DNA from: Spirochaeta sp.
GTDB taxonomy: Bacteria > Spirochaetota > Spirochaetia > DSM-2461
Assembly: GCA_030635565.1 (NCBI GenBank)
Contig: DAOVYP010000182.1
Span: forward strand, 1-5,392
DNA: 5,392 nucleotides
Reading direction: 5' to 3'
Both the position numbers and the translations under genes were made by a program. Positions within the stretch are counted from its first letter, which is position 1; each line of letters begins with the position of its first letter. This document shows positions 1 through 5,392 of this stretch, one piece after another. The notes below the pieces were generated by a model that saw only the letters and a list, made by a program, of their open reading frames with translations, ran no database searches and was not told where the DNA came from.

Positions 1-114
1 AGGGAAGTATTGGTCTACACTGATAAAAATCCGTTGGTATCAGGGATGGCGGGGGCGGCAAAACTGGAAGCGGGCCGGACGCGTTTTCTGACTCTATCCT
101 GCCGGGAGCTGTAA
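1..114 (+). CDS. C-terminal end of an unidentified protein (5' truncated by window edge)
   Basis: An open frame runs from the first base to a TAA at 112-114, giving the last 37 residues of a protein whose start lies outside the window. The tail contains the stretch NPLVSGMAGAAKLEAG and ends in SCREL. I do not recognise the family. The glycine/alanine-rich SGMAGAAKLEAG segment faintly recalls the C-terminal helix of sugar-kinase-like ATPases, but 37 residues are too few to claim this. It does not resemble what I recall of the C-termini of CitC, CitX or CitG, the usual citrate lyase helper proteins. It ends 6 bases before the citD start and in the same frame, so it is very probably co-transcribed with the citrate lyase genes. 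That it is coding rests on the open frame and this tight spacing. Confidence 0.6.
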   Translation, partial: REVLVYTDKNPLVSGMAGAAKLEAGRTRFLTLSCREL

Positions 115-120
115 ACGGTA

Positions 121-387
121 ATGGAATGCAGCGCAGGCCGGCCGGAGAAGCGGGATGCGGTTGTTTCAATTACAGACGACCCCTCTTCCCTCCGGATAGA
201 AATTGATTCCCCGGTCCAGGGGCTTTTCGGATCCGCAATGCAACTGGCGGCTGAAGTCGAGTTGGAACGGTTGGGAGTGACCACAGGAACGGTCCGAATC
301 AAAGATAATCAGGCCCTGGACTTCGTAATTCGCGCCAGGATACAGGCGGCCGTCGCTGCCTTGAGAACCGCCGGAGGAATCGTATGA
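121..387 (+). CDS. citD: Citrate lyase gamma subunit (acyl carrier protein) CitD, with atypical prosthetic-group site
   Basis: Encodes 88 residues, slightly shorter than the usual 95-100 for CitD, the small acyl carrier of the cytoplasmic citrate lyase complex. In characterised enzymes a serine in an AGTLES(S/G)D motif carries 2'-(5''-phosphoribosyl)-3'-dephospho-CoA, to which acetyl and citryl groups are bound. Family identity is clear from EIDSPVQGLFGSAM (residues 27-40) and DNQALDFVIRARIQAA (62-77), which match the conserved core and the C-terminal ALxxxxRAR signature. The N-terminal motif aligns as AGRPEKRD (5-12): Glu9 and Asp12 are kept, but the attachment serine falls on Lys10. The ATG at 121 is the only sensible start, because a stop (112-114) sits just upstream in frame; a modest GGGAG (104-108) lies 12 bases before it. 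The TGA overlaps the citE ATG. The gene is certain as a CitD homologue; whether it works as a carrier is open. Confidence 0.9.
   Translation: MECSAGRPEKRDAVVSITDDPSSLRIEIDSPVQGLFGSAMQLAAEVELERLGVTTGTVRIKDNQALDFVIRARIQAAVAALRTAGGIV
373..377 (+). promoter_or_regulatory. Ribosome binding site of citE
   Basis: A perfect GGAGG core lies 6 bases before the ATG at 384, inside the end of citD. It fixes the citE start and gives a protein that begins directly with the MRSWLYCPG strand, without the 10-15 residue leader seen in some CitE proteins. It is the strongest Shine-Dalgarno in the cit cluster; citF and the GH38 gene lack a comparable one and probably depend on coupling. Confidence 0.8.
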
Positions 388-1226
388 GAAGCTGGTTGTA
401 CTGTCCAGGCAATAGCCCGAAAATGATTATCAATGCGGGTTTGTACGGAGCGGACGGCCTGGTGTTCGACCTCGAGGACGCTGTCGCCCACGGAAATAAG
501 CTCGAGGCCAGACTGCTTCTTTCGCAAGCCTTTTCCGATGGTCTCGTGCCTGTCGGTATATCGGCAGTGCGGATTAACGGACCCGAAACCGACGATTGGA
601 AAAAAGATCTGGATGAGTTGATTCCTGCCGGGGCACTTACAATCCGGATACCTAAAGTGGAATCACCCGATCAGATCCGGGAAATCAGCGATCGTATCGA
701 CCGTATTGAGTCCGATAACAGGATTACATCCGGGAATGTCGTCATCCAGTGCATATTGGAAACGCCGCTCGGTGTGGAAAACGCCTTCAGGATCGGAGGC
801 TCTTCGGATCGGATTCGATCGTATTCTTTCGGTGCTGAAGACTATTGTGCCGCGGTAGGGATAAACCGGGGGCCCGATCTGCATCCTCTGGATTATCCGC
901 GGAGCCGAATCTCAGCTGCCGCGGCAAATTTCGGATATGAAGCCATTGATACGGTCTGGGGCTTTCTGAACGACATGGCCGGGTTGGAAGCCGATGCAAT
1001 GAGGGCGAGAAGCCTCGGCTTTGTCGGGAAATCTCTCATTCATCCCGATCAGATAGAAGTGGTCAACAGACTGTTTTCTCCAACCCCCGAGGAGCTGTCC
1101 GCCGCACGCCGAATCCTGGAAAAGGCGACTTCAATGAACGGCGGTGCCGCGTCGTTGGATGGACGGATGATCGATCAACCGGTCATCATCAGGGCAGAGA
1201 GAATCCTCCGGTCTGAACGATGCTGA
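384..1226 (+). CDS. citE: Citrate lyase beta subunit CitE (citryl-thioester lyase, HpcH/HpaI-type TIM barrel)
   Basis: Encodes 280 residues of the CitE / HpcH-HpaI aldolase superfamily, close to the usual 290-300. In citrate lyase this subunit cleaves the citryl thioester on CitD to acetyl-CitD and oxaloacetate, using Mg2+. Visible landmarks in order: RSWLYCPGNSPKM (2-14), GLVFDLEDAV (25-34), the substrate-binding arginine strand VRIN (62-65), RIPKVES (88-94), the metal-ligand glutamate in LETPLG (Glu126), the metal-ligand aspartate in GAEDY (Asp153), GKSLIHPDQI (215-224), and the C-terminal signature DGRMIDQPVIIRAERIL (259-275). All core catalytic positions I can place are present. The segment after GAEDY (160-175) departs from the usual ER..G.EL..AR pattern. 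The gene overlaps citD by 4 bases and citF by 7. CitE belongs to a wide superfamily (citramalyl-, malyl- and HMG-CoA lyases), so its true substrate could differ; the flanking citD and citF support the citrate lyase call. Confidence 0.92.
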   Translation: MRSWLYCPGNSPKMIINAGLYGADGLVFDLEDAVAHGNKLEARLLLSQAFSDGLVPVGISAVRINGPETDDWKKDLDELIPAGALTIRIPKVESPDQIREISDRIDRIESDNRITSGNVVIQCILETPLGVENAFRIGGSSDRIRSYSFGAEDYCAAVGINRGPDLHPLDYPRSRISAAAANFGYEAIDTVWGFLNDMAGLEADAMRARSLGFVGKSLIHPDQIEVVNRLFSPTPEELSAARRILEKATSMNGGAASLDGRMIDQPVIIRAERILRSERC

Positions 1227-2743
1227 ATGACGCAGGCAGGGAAATACCGGAGTCGATCGAGGGACTCGGTCCGGTACGTCCGTACAGGATCAGCGAAAAA
1301 AAGATTCCGGTGCCGGGTGTTCCCGCGAGTGGAAGGAAGGAACGGCCCGGCTTCACCAGCAGCCTGGAAAAGGCCATCAGTGATTCCGGGCTGAAGGATA
1401 ACGACAGAATCAGCTTTCACCACCATCTTCGCCTGGGCGACCGGGTCGTGGAACAGGTTCTGATGGTCCTTGAGCAGATGGGATACCGCGGGCTTATCTT
1501 ATGCCTCTCCTCGGTAATGGGATCTGCCGCCGTGGCGGTAATGCGTGCCGTCAGGTCAGGACTGGTTCGCAGAATCGAGACAACCGGACTGAAATCCCCG
1601 CTTTCCGACGCACTGCTGGCCGGTGAAATCCCGGAACCCATCGTATTCCGATCTCATGGGGGGCGGGCCCGGGCGATCGACTCCGGCGAAACGTTCATCA
1701 ATCTGGCATTTATCGCCGCATCCGCAGCCGACCGGGAGGGAAATCTGACCGGCAGCCAGGGCCCGAATCGTTTCGGATCTCTGGGATATGCCATGGTGGA
1801 CGCTGAAAATGCCGCTGTGGTGATTGGTATTACCGATTATATATCGGAAAAACCACTTGAACGGGTCAGTATTCCCGGTTATCAGGTTAATGATGTTGTT
1901 ACTGTAAAATCTATAGGTGATAAGACGGGTATCGCCGGCGGCTCCATCAGGATATCCCGGAGACCAGTGGAAAAGCTGATCGCCCGTCGGGCGATGGAGG
2001 TGCTCATTGCTTCAGGCAGCATCCGCCCGAGCTTCTCCTATCAAGCCGGCAGCGGCGGGATTTCCCTGCTGGTCTCCCGATACCTCAAGGATCATCTGAT
2101 TGAAACGGGTATCAGGGGCGAATTTGCATCCGGCGGCGCTACGGGAGACCTGGTTGAGATGGTGAAGGAAGGTCTGTTTGAAACGCTGTGGGACGTTCAG
2201 AGTTTCGACGATACGGCTGCGGCTTCATTACTTGAGAATTCTTTTCATCGGGAGATGAGCGCCTCCCGATATGCCGGCCCTCACCATCCCGAATGCATAG
2301 CTCATGAACTTGATGTGATGATCCTCTCGGCAACGGAGATTGATCGGAATTTTCATGTGAACTCCATTACAGGTACAAACGGCAGGATCCTGGGTGCTCT
2401 GGGCGGGGCACCGGATACCGCTGAGGGAGCCGATCTGACTATTGTCGTGATGCCGTCTTTCCGGGGGAGAATCCCGACAGTGAACACAGCTGTAAGAACC
2501 GTATGTACACCGGGAAACACCGTTGACGTCCTGGTGACAGAGCGAGGCATCGCGGTTAATCCCCGCCGTCGTAAACTGCCGGGACTCCTCAAGGACTCCG
2601 GTCTGCCTGTTCTTTCAATTGATGAGCTGATAAACAAGGTTTACGCACTGACCGGAGAACCGGAATTTCCTGATGAAGGTGAACGAATCGCCGGAGTTGT
2701 GGAGTATCGGGATGGAACGATATTGGACTGTATCCGGATTTGA
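1220..2743 (+). CDS. citF: Citrate lyase alpha subunit CitF (citrate:acetyl-ACP transferase)
   Basis: Encodes 507 residues, the normal CitF length (about 505-515). The alpha subunit exchanges acetyl for citryl on the carrier CitD, forming citryl-ACP for CitE; it has a CoA-transferase-like fold. Sequence landmarks: SFHHHLR (65-71), TTGLKSPL followed by the SHGGR motif (145-149), GSLGYAMVDAEN (from 186), QAGSGGISLL (from 275), FASGGAT, DVQSFDDTAA, RGRIPTV, TPGNTVDVLVTERGIAVNP (430-448) and the C-terminal VVEYRDGTILDCI (from 493). The match to CitF runs end to end with no truncation or frameshift. The ATG at 1220 overlaps the citE stop (1224-1226) and has no good Shine-Dalgarno, so translation probably couples to citE. 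No other in-frame ATG occurs before the conserved region. The stop overlaps the start of the GH38 gene. Related alpha subunits serve citramalate lyase, so substrate is inferred rather than shown. Confidence 0.93.
   Translation: MLNDAGREIPESIEGLGPVRPYRISEKKIPVPGVPASGRKERPGFTSSLEKAISDSGLKDNDRISFHHHLRLGDRVVEQVLMVLEQMGYRGLILCLSSVMGSAAVAVMRAVRSGLVRRIETTGLKSPLSDALLAGEIPEPIVFRSHGGRARAIDSGETFINLAFIAASAADREGNLTGSQGPNRFGSLGYAMVDAENAAVVIGITDYISEKPLERVSIPGYQVNDVVTVKSIGDKTGIAGGSIRISRRPVEKLIARRAMEVLIASGSIRPSFSYQAGSGGISLLVSRYLKDHLIETGIRGEFASGGATGDLVEMVKEGLFETLWDVQSFDDTAAASLLENSFHREMSASRYAGPHHPECIAHELDVMILSATEIDRNFHVNSITGTNGRILGALGGAPDTAEGADLTIVVMPSFRGRIPTVNTAVRTVCTPGNTVDVLVTERGIAVNPRRRKLPGLLKDSGLPVLSIDELINKVYALTGEPEFPDEGERIAGVVEYRDGTILDCIRI
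2740..2743 (+). other. citF stop / GH38 start overlap (TTGA)
   Basis: The four bases TTGA hold both the TGA stop of citF (2741-2743) and a TTG start codon for the GH38 gene (2740-2742). No convincing Shine-Dalgarno precedes it (only GGA at 2736-2738, too close), which points to termination-reinitiation coupling. If the GTG at 2764 is used instead, the genes are separated by 20 bases, also without a clear ribosome site. The first 25-30 residues are not conserved in GH38, so homology does not choose between the two. Confidence 0.55.
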
Positions 2744-5178
2744 TAAGATATAATAACGACATAGTGAAGATCCTGTCACCAGTACCCGAACAGCAACTAC
2801 GTCGTCGTCTCGGCATCCCTGATGATGCTCAGCATGTGCTGATATTCACGGAATCGAGCCATTGGGATCCGAACTGGCTGCGCACATCGGAAGAGTACTA
2901 TGCAGGATTTGTCCGATCCAATCTTAGTGAGGCCCTCAAGGAGCTGGAGTACAACCACCGGCGTATTTACTCGATTGAGTGTATCTTTTTCCTGCGTCTT
3001 TATTGGGATCGCAATCCTTCAGAGCAGGAGAAGATTCGCGATTTGGTGAATAGCGGGCGCTTGCGATTAACCGGCAGCGGAGTTACTACGGCGGACACGT
3101 TGCTGCCTGATGCCGAAGCAATCCTTCGCGATCTCCTTATCGGCCAGGAATGGCTGCGCAGGAATGGGATGGAGCAGGAGCCGAACCTGGCGTATTTTGC
3201 GGATAGTTTCGGTTGTACGCCTACACTGCCGTCGCTGTTGAATGCGGCAGGCTTTGACAGGACTTCCATTACCCGTGTTGACGGGATGTCTTTCATGGGC
3301 TGCGATCTGGAATCATCAAGGAACTTCCCCAGAAAAGGTTCCAGCGCCGAACGTTTACTGACCAGGGAACGGAGTCTTGATTTTATCTGGCGTGATCGAA
3401 ATGATGCGCAAGTACTGTGTCACTGGAATGCGTTTACCTATGGTCAGGGGGATATGCTCGCGTATGTCGGGATCAGCCGTGTCTATCTTGCGCGCCTGGC
3501 CGTCTCCCTTCGAACCGAGCGCCATATCGCGCACCGTATAAAAAAGTACATGGCTCAGTTGTCTCCCTGCAGCCTCACCCCTTATATGCTCTGCCCAATC
3601 GGCTTCGATTTTGTTGAACCGATACCTCACCTTGTTTCATTGCTGGATCGCTATAATCAAAAATACTATCCGACAACCGGCATCTGGACAGTCAACGCCG
3701 GTCTGGATGATTATCTGTCCCTGATTGAATGTCATAAAGAAATCCTTCCTGTGCTGAACCTGGATCCCAATCCTTACTGGACCGGTTTCTATACCGCAAG
3801 GCCGATGCTTAAAAAGCGGTGCCGTAAGCTGGTAGATAATCTCCTGCTTGCTGAGAAGTTATCCTTTCTGCCCCGGAATTCCGGAGCTGAGAGAACCATA
3901 TCAAGTGACCTTGATGAGGCATGGTGGACGGCGGTTGTATCGAATCACCATGACTTTATTACCGGAACTTCACCGGATAGAGTTGTTGAAGAAGAACAGG
4001 GTCCCTGGCTTGACCGGGCCGCTGAAATAGCAGATGAATTTATTGCAGGCATGGTTTCCAATCTGCCTGAAACTGATAAAGAAGCGGTGGATTCCGAATC
4101 GTTAAGCTGGACCCGGGAAAATGACAGGATTCGGATTAAAACTTCCCATTATCATATAGAACTGGATGAGAACGCCGGCGGCGGGATAGTCAATCTGCAA
4201 TCCCGGGACAGGCGAATAGAATTGCTGAAGGGAATCTCGAATGATCTGGTCAGCTATCGTGATTCAGGCGGTTTGTGGCGTATGGGCCTTGAGTTTGCCG
4301 GAGGCATCTGGAAAGAGTCGATGCCGGCCAGTTCCCAGGCTGTAACCATGCAAGTCCTTGGAAATGGGAGCGATTTGGAGCTGATCAGCACAGTTGTGTT
4401 GGACGGTGAAACATTCCGTCGCCGGATGTGGTTCAGCAATAATACTCCAATCATCCATTGCAGTGTCGAAGGTAAAGCTGCGGAAGGACATTCGATAACC
4501 GTTCGTTTCCTGACTGACATTGACGCAAGTAAACTGTCGATGGATACGCCCGGCGGGATAGTTGAACGTCCGCCAAAGCGGATATATGATCCTACTTTCT
4601 GGCCGCTTCATCATTTCGCCCATCTTGTGGATGACCAAACCGGAAGCGGTATAGCCATTCTTCAGCCAATGCCGGGAGCCATTTCCTACCGGAGGGACGG
4701 ACAAATCGAACTGGTGGCGATGCGAAATGCCACAAAAGAGAAGGTGTTCGGTCTGATCGGTATTCCCGGTAACCCGGCCGGCGGACATGAACGGGAACAA
4801 TATGATTATGAATTTTCGCTGGTATTCACTGAAAGCGGAGACTGGCAGGAAAATTGTATTCATCGGATGGCCGGCAATGTCCCATCGGCAATTCAGCATC
4901 CCCGTGTCGATTCCATCGTCACAGTCGATTCTCCCGACGTAAAAGTGTCAGCGGTAAAACCGGCCTCCAGAGGAGATGGAATTATCATTCGCCTTACTGC
5001 ACCCATTCGACCGAAAACCGGGATTGTAGTTTCAATTGCTCATTTGGAGGTGGACGGTGCTTCTTTGTGCGATGCCCGTGAACGCGACCTGGAGCCCCTG
5101 GAGGTTCAGGACGGTAGAGTGCACCTGATTATGAAGGGGACTGTTGCGACAATCAGGCTGTCAATAATCAGTCAGTGA
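2740..5178 (+). CDS. Glycoside hydrolase family 38 protein (alpha-mannosidase type)
   Basis: Encodes 812 residues with the full GH38 layout: an N-terminal catalytic (beta/alpha) domain to about residue 330, a helical middle domain containing YWTGFYTARP (346-355) and the basic stretch LKKRCRKL, then beta-sandwich domains from about residue 455 (SLSWTRENDRIRI, then SHYHIELDENAGGG) to the end. GH38 enzymes are Zn2+-dependent retaining alpha-mannosidases. Expected zinc ligands and nucleophile are present: SHWD (His41, Asp43), Asp155 in FADSFGCT (nucleophile and ligand) and His404 in HHDFITGTS (403-411). GFDF (288-291) fits the conserved substrate-site segment. No signal peptide or membrane segment is visible, so it should act in the cytoplasm on imported sugars, as does MngB, which hydrolyses mannosylglycerate; the real substrate cannot be read from sequence. 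The start is TTG at 2740, overlapping the citF stop as TTGA; a GTG at 2764 is the alternative. No in-frame ATG occurs before residue 144, well past the SHWD motif. Confidence 0.9.
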   Translation: MIRYNNDIVKILSPVPEQQLRRRLGIPDDAQHVLIFTESSHWDPNWLRTSEEYYAGFVRSNLSEALKELEYNHRRIYSIECIFFLRLYWDRNPSEQEKIRDLVNSGRLRLTGSGVTTADTLLPDAEAILRDLLIGQEWLRRNGMEQEPNLAYFADSFGCTPTLPSLLNAAGFDRTSITRVDGMSFMGCDLESSRNFPRKGSSAERLLTRERSLDFIWRDRNDAQVLCHWNAFTYGQGDMLAYVGISRVYLARLAVSLRTERHIAHRIKKYMAQLSPCSLTPYMLCPIGFDFVEPIPHLVSLLDRYNQKYYPTTGIWTVNAGLDDYLSLIECHKEILPVLNLDPNPYWTGFYTARPMLKKRCRKLVDNLLLAEKLSFLPRNSGAERTISSDLDEAWWTAVVSNHHDFITGTSPDRVVEEEQGPWLDRAAEIADEFIAGMVSNLPETDKEAVDSESLSWTRENDRIRIKTSHYHIELDENAGGGIVNLQSRDRRIELLKGISNDLVSYRDSGGLWRMGLEFAGGIWKESMPASSQAVTMQVLGNGSDLELISTVVLDGETFRRRMWFSNNTPIIHCSVEGKAAEGHSITVRFLTDIDASKLSMDTPGGIVERPPKRIYDPTFWPLHHFAHLVDDQTGSGIAILQPMPGAISYRRDGQIELVAMRNATKEKVFGLIGIPGNPAGGHEREQYDYEFSLVFTESGDWQENCIHRMAGNVPSAIQHPRVDSIVTVDSPDVKVSAVKPASRGDGIIIRLTAPIRPKTGIVVSIAHLEVDGASLCDARERDLEPLEVQDGRVHLIMKGTVATIRLSIISQ

Positions 5179-5184
5179 TATATT

Positions 5185-5212
5185 CTGTTACTTCTGTAAA
5201 TTTGTGTAACGG
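5185..5212 (+). repeat. Short inverted repeat just after the GH38 stop
   Basis: CTGTTAC (5185-5191) can pair with GTAACGG (5206-5212), seven pairs including one G-U, around a 14-base loop, starting 6 bases after the stop codon. It is a weak hairpin and no T-tract follows, so it could at most be a minor 3' end or mRNA-stability structure. An alternative smaller stem TTAC/GTAA (5188-5199) competes with it. It may be chance in AT-rich DNA. Confidence 0.25.
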
Positions 5213-5238
5213 ATAAGAGGGAAATCATTATTCTGTCA

Positions 5239-5276
5239 GGCAAAGCCAATGCATTCCTAACCTCTGAAAATTTGCC
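5239..5276 (+). repeat. Inverted repeat GGCAAA / TTTGCC
   Basis: A perfect 6-base inverted repeat, GGCAAA (5239-5244) and TTTGCC (5271-5276), encloses 26 bases that include the palindrome AATGCATT (5248-5255). The sequence after the second arm is AT-rich (AATTAAAAT) but not a clean T-run on the + strand. It could be a weak terminator for the operon or a protein site; statistical support is low. Confidence 0.25.
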
Positions 5277-5306
5277 AATTAAAATATGGTTATATGTCGA
5301 GCCTGG

Positions 5307-5325
5307 TTGATATGATGATAATCAA
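5307..5325 (+). promoter_or_regulatory. Possible extended -10 promoter with overlapping inverted repeat, upstream of the last gene
   Basis: TGATATGAT (5308-5316) fits an extended -10 element (TGn followed by TATGAT, five of six matches to TATAAT). No good -35 hexamer sits 16-18 bases upstream, which extended -10 promoters can tolerate. The same bases lie within an imperfect palindrome, TTGAT (5307-5311) and ATCAA (5321-5325) with a 9-base spacer, which could be an operator. Transcription would start roughly 25-30 bases before the ATG at 5349. This is pattern-based only. Confidence 0.3.
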
Positions 5326-5348
5326 ATAGACAAGAGAGATGAAACATT

Positions 5349-5392
5349 ATGAGTGACGATTTAATAGCATACCTTTCGATTATCCTGGAAAT
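5349..5392 (+). CDS. Start of an unidentified gene (3' truncated by window edge)
   Basis: An ATG at 5349 opens a frame that stays open to the window end and gives MSDDLIAYLSIILE. A purine-rich GAGAG (5334-5338) lies 10 bases upstream, a plausible but not strong ribosome site. Fourteen codons do not allow a family to be named. The 170-base gap and possible promoter suggest it is transcribed separately from the cit-GH38 operon. An ATG at 5339 in another frame stops after five codons and is less likely to be the start. Confidence 0.5.
   Translation, partial: MSDDLIAYLSIILE

Larger units (their letters stand above)
5179..5348. other. AT-rich non-coding gap after the GH38 gene
   Basis: This 170-base stretch contains no supported gene and is clearly AT-richer than the genes on its left. 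It contains several short inverted repeats, but no GC-rich hairpin followed by a T-run, so no classical intrinsic terminator for the operon is visible. A short frame starting with ATG at 5339 ends after five codons and is not counted as a gene. The right part carries a possible promoter and ribosome site for the next gene. Confidence 0.7.

Noticed and set aside
15..302. A 95-codon minus-strand frame across the left edge and citD
   Set aside because: It is antisense to well-supported citD and to the end of the upstream gene; it has no family features.
3040..3340. Possible frameshift or loss of active site in the GH38 gene
   Set aside because: The frame is continuous through the nucleophile motif FADSFGCT and on to HHDFITGTS; all expected zinc ligands can be placed, so the enzyme looks intact.
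3417..3617. A 66-codon + strand frame inside the GH38 gene
   Set aside because: It is an out-of-frame overlap with conserved GH38 sequence on both sides; no ribosome site or domain.
4264..4899. A 211-codon open frame on the minus strand inside the GH38 gene
   Set aside because: It lies wholly opposite a gene with a clear family assignment, shows no recognisable motifs, and its composition (rich in His, Arg and Pro) is typical of an antisense shadow.
5179..5348. Rho-independent terminator, small RNA or riboswitch in the gap
   Set aside because: The stems found are 5-7 pairs, AT-rich, with long loops and no T-run; no known riboswitch core is recognisable.
1..5392. Mobile element, CRISPR array or transfer RNA gene
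   Set aside because: No transposase or integrase frame, terminal repeats, regularly spaced direct repeats or tRNA-like cloverleaf was seen on either strand.

Overview
The window holds a tight forward-strand operon encoding a citrate-lyase-type complex: citD (gamma, acyl carrier protein), citE (beta, lyase) and citF (alpha, acyl/CoA transferase). A glycoside hydrolase family 38 (alpha-mannosidase-type) gene follows with no gap. The 37-residue C-terminal end of an unidentified gene lies at the left edge, and the first codons of another unidentified gene lie at the right edge, beyond an AT-rich gap of about 170 bases. Every gene I can support is on the + strand.

Layout: tail of an unknown gene (1-114); citD (121-387); citE (384-1226); citF (1220-2743); GH38 (2740-5178); non-coding gap with weak hairpins and a possible promoter (5179-5348); start of an unknown gene (5349 to the edge). 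The junctions citD/citE, citE/citF and citF/GH38 overlap by 4, 7 and 4 bases, so the four genes are very probably one translationally coupled transcript. The unknown first gene ends 6 bases before citD and probably belongs to the same unit.

Citrate lyase splits citrate into acetate and oxaloacetate in anaerobic, fermenting bacteria. CitF moves the acyl group onto the carrier CitD, and CitE cleaves the citryl-thioester. GH38 enzymes are zinc-dependent retaining alpha-mannosidases that release mannose, for instance from oligosaccharides or from mannosylglycerate. Sharing an operon between the two is unusual. It suggests either joint control of sugar and organic-acid catabolism, or a lyase acting on an acid derived from a mannosylated compound. 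That link is inference.

The most notable oddity is in CitD. The conserved serine that carries the phosphoribosyl-dephospho-CoA arm in characterised citrate lyases appears to be replaced by lysine (Lys10), although the rest of the protein, especially its C-terminal half, is clearly CitD. CitE is also divergent just after its GAEDY metal site. No citC, citX or citG (activation and maturation genes) is recognisable in the window.

The source is a bacterium with moderately high GC coding sequence, probably a carbohydrate-fermenting anaerobe. A spirochaete-like or similar gut or sediment organism would fit, but the sequence does not settle the taxon. I see no rRNA, tRNA, CRISPR array, insertion sequence or prophage.
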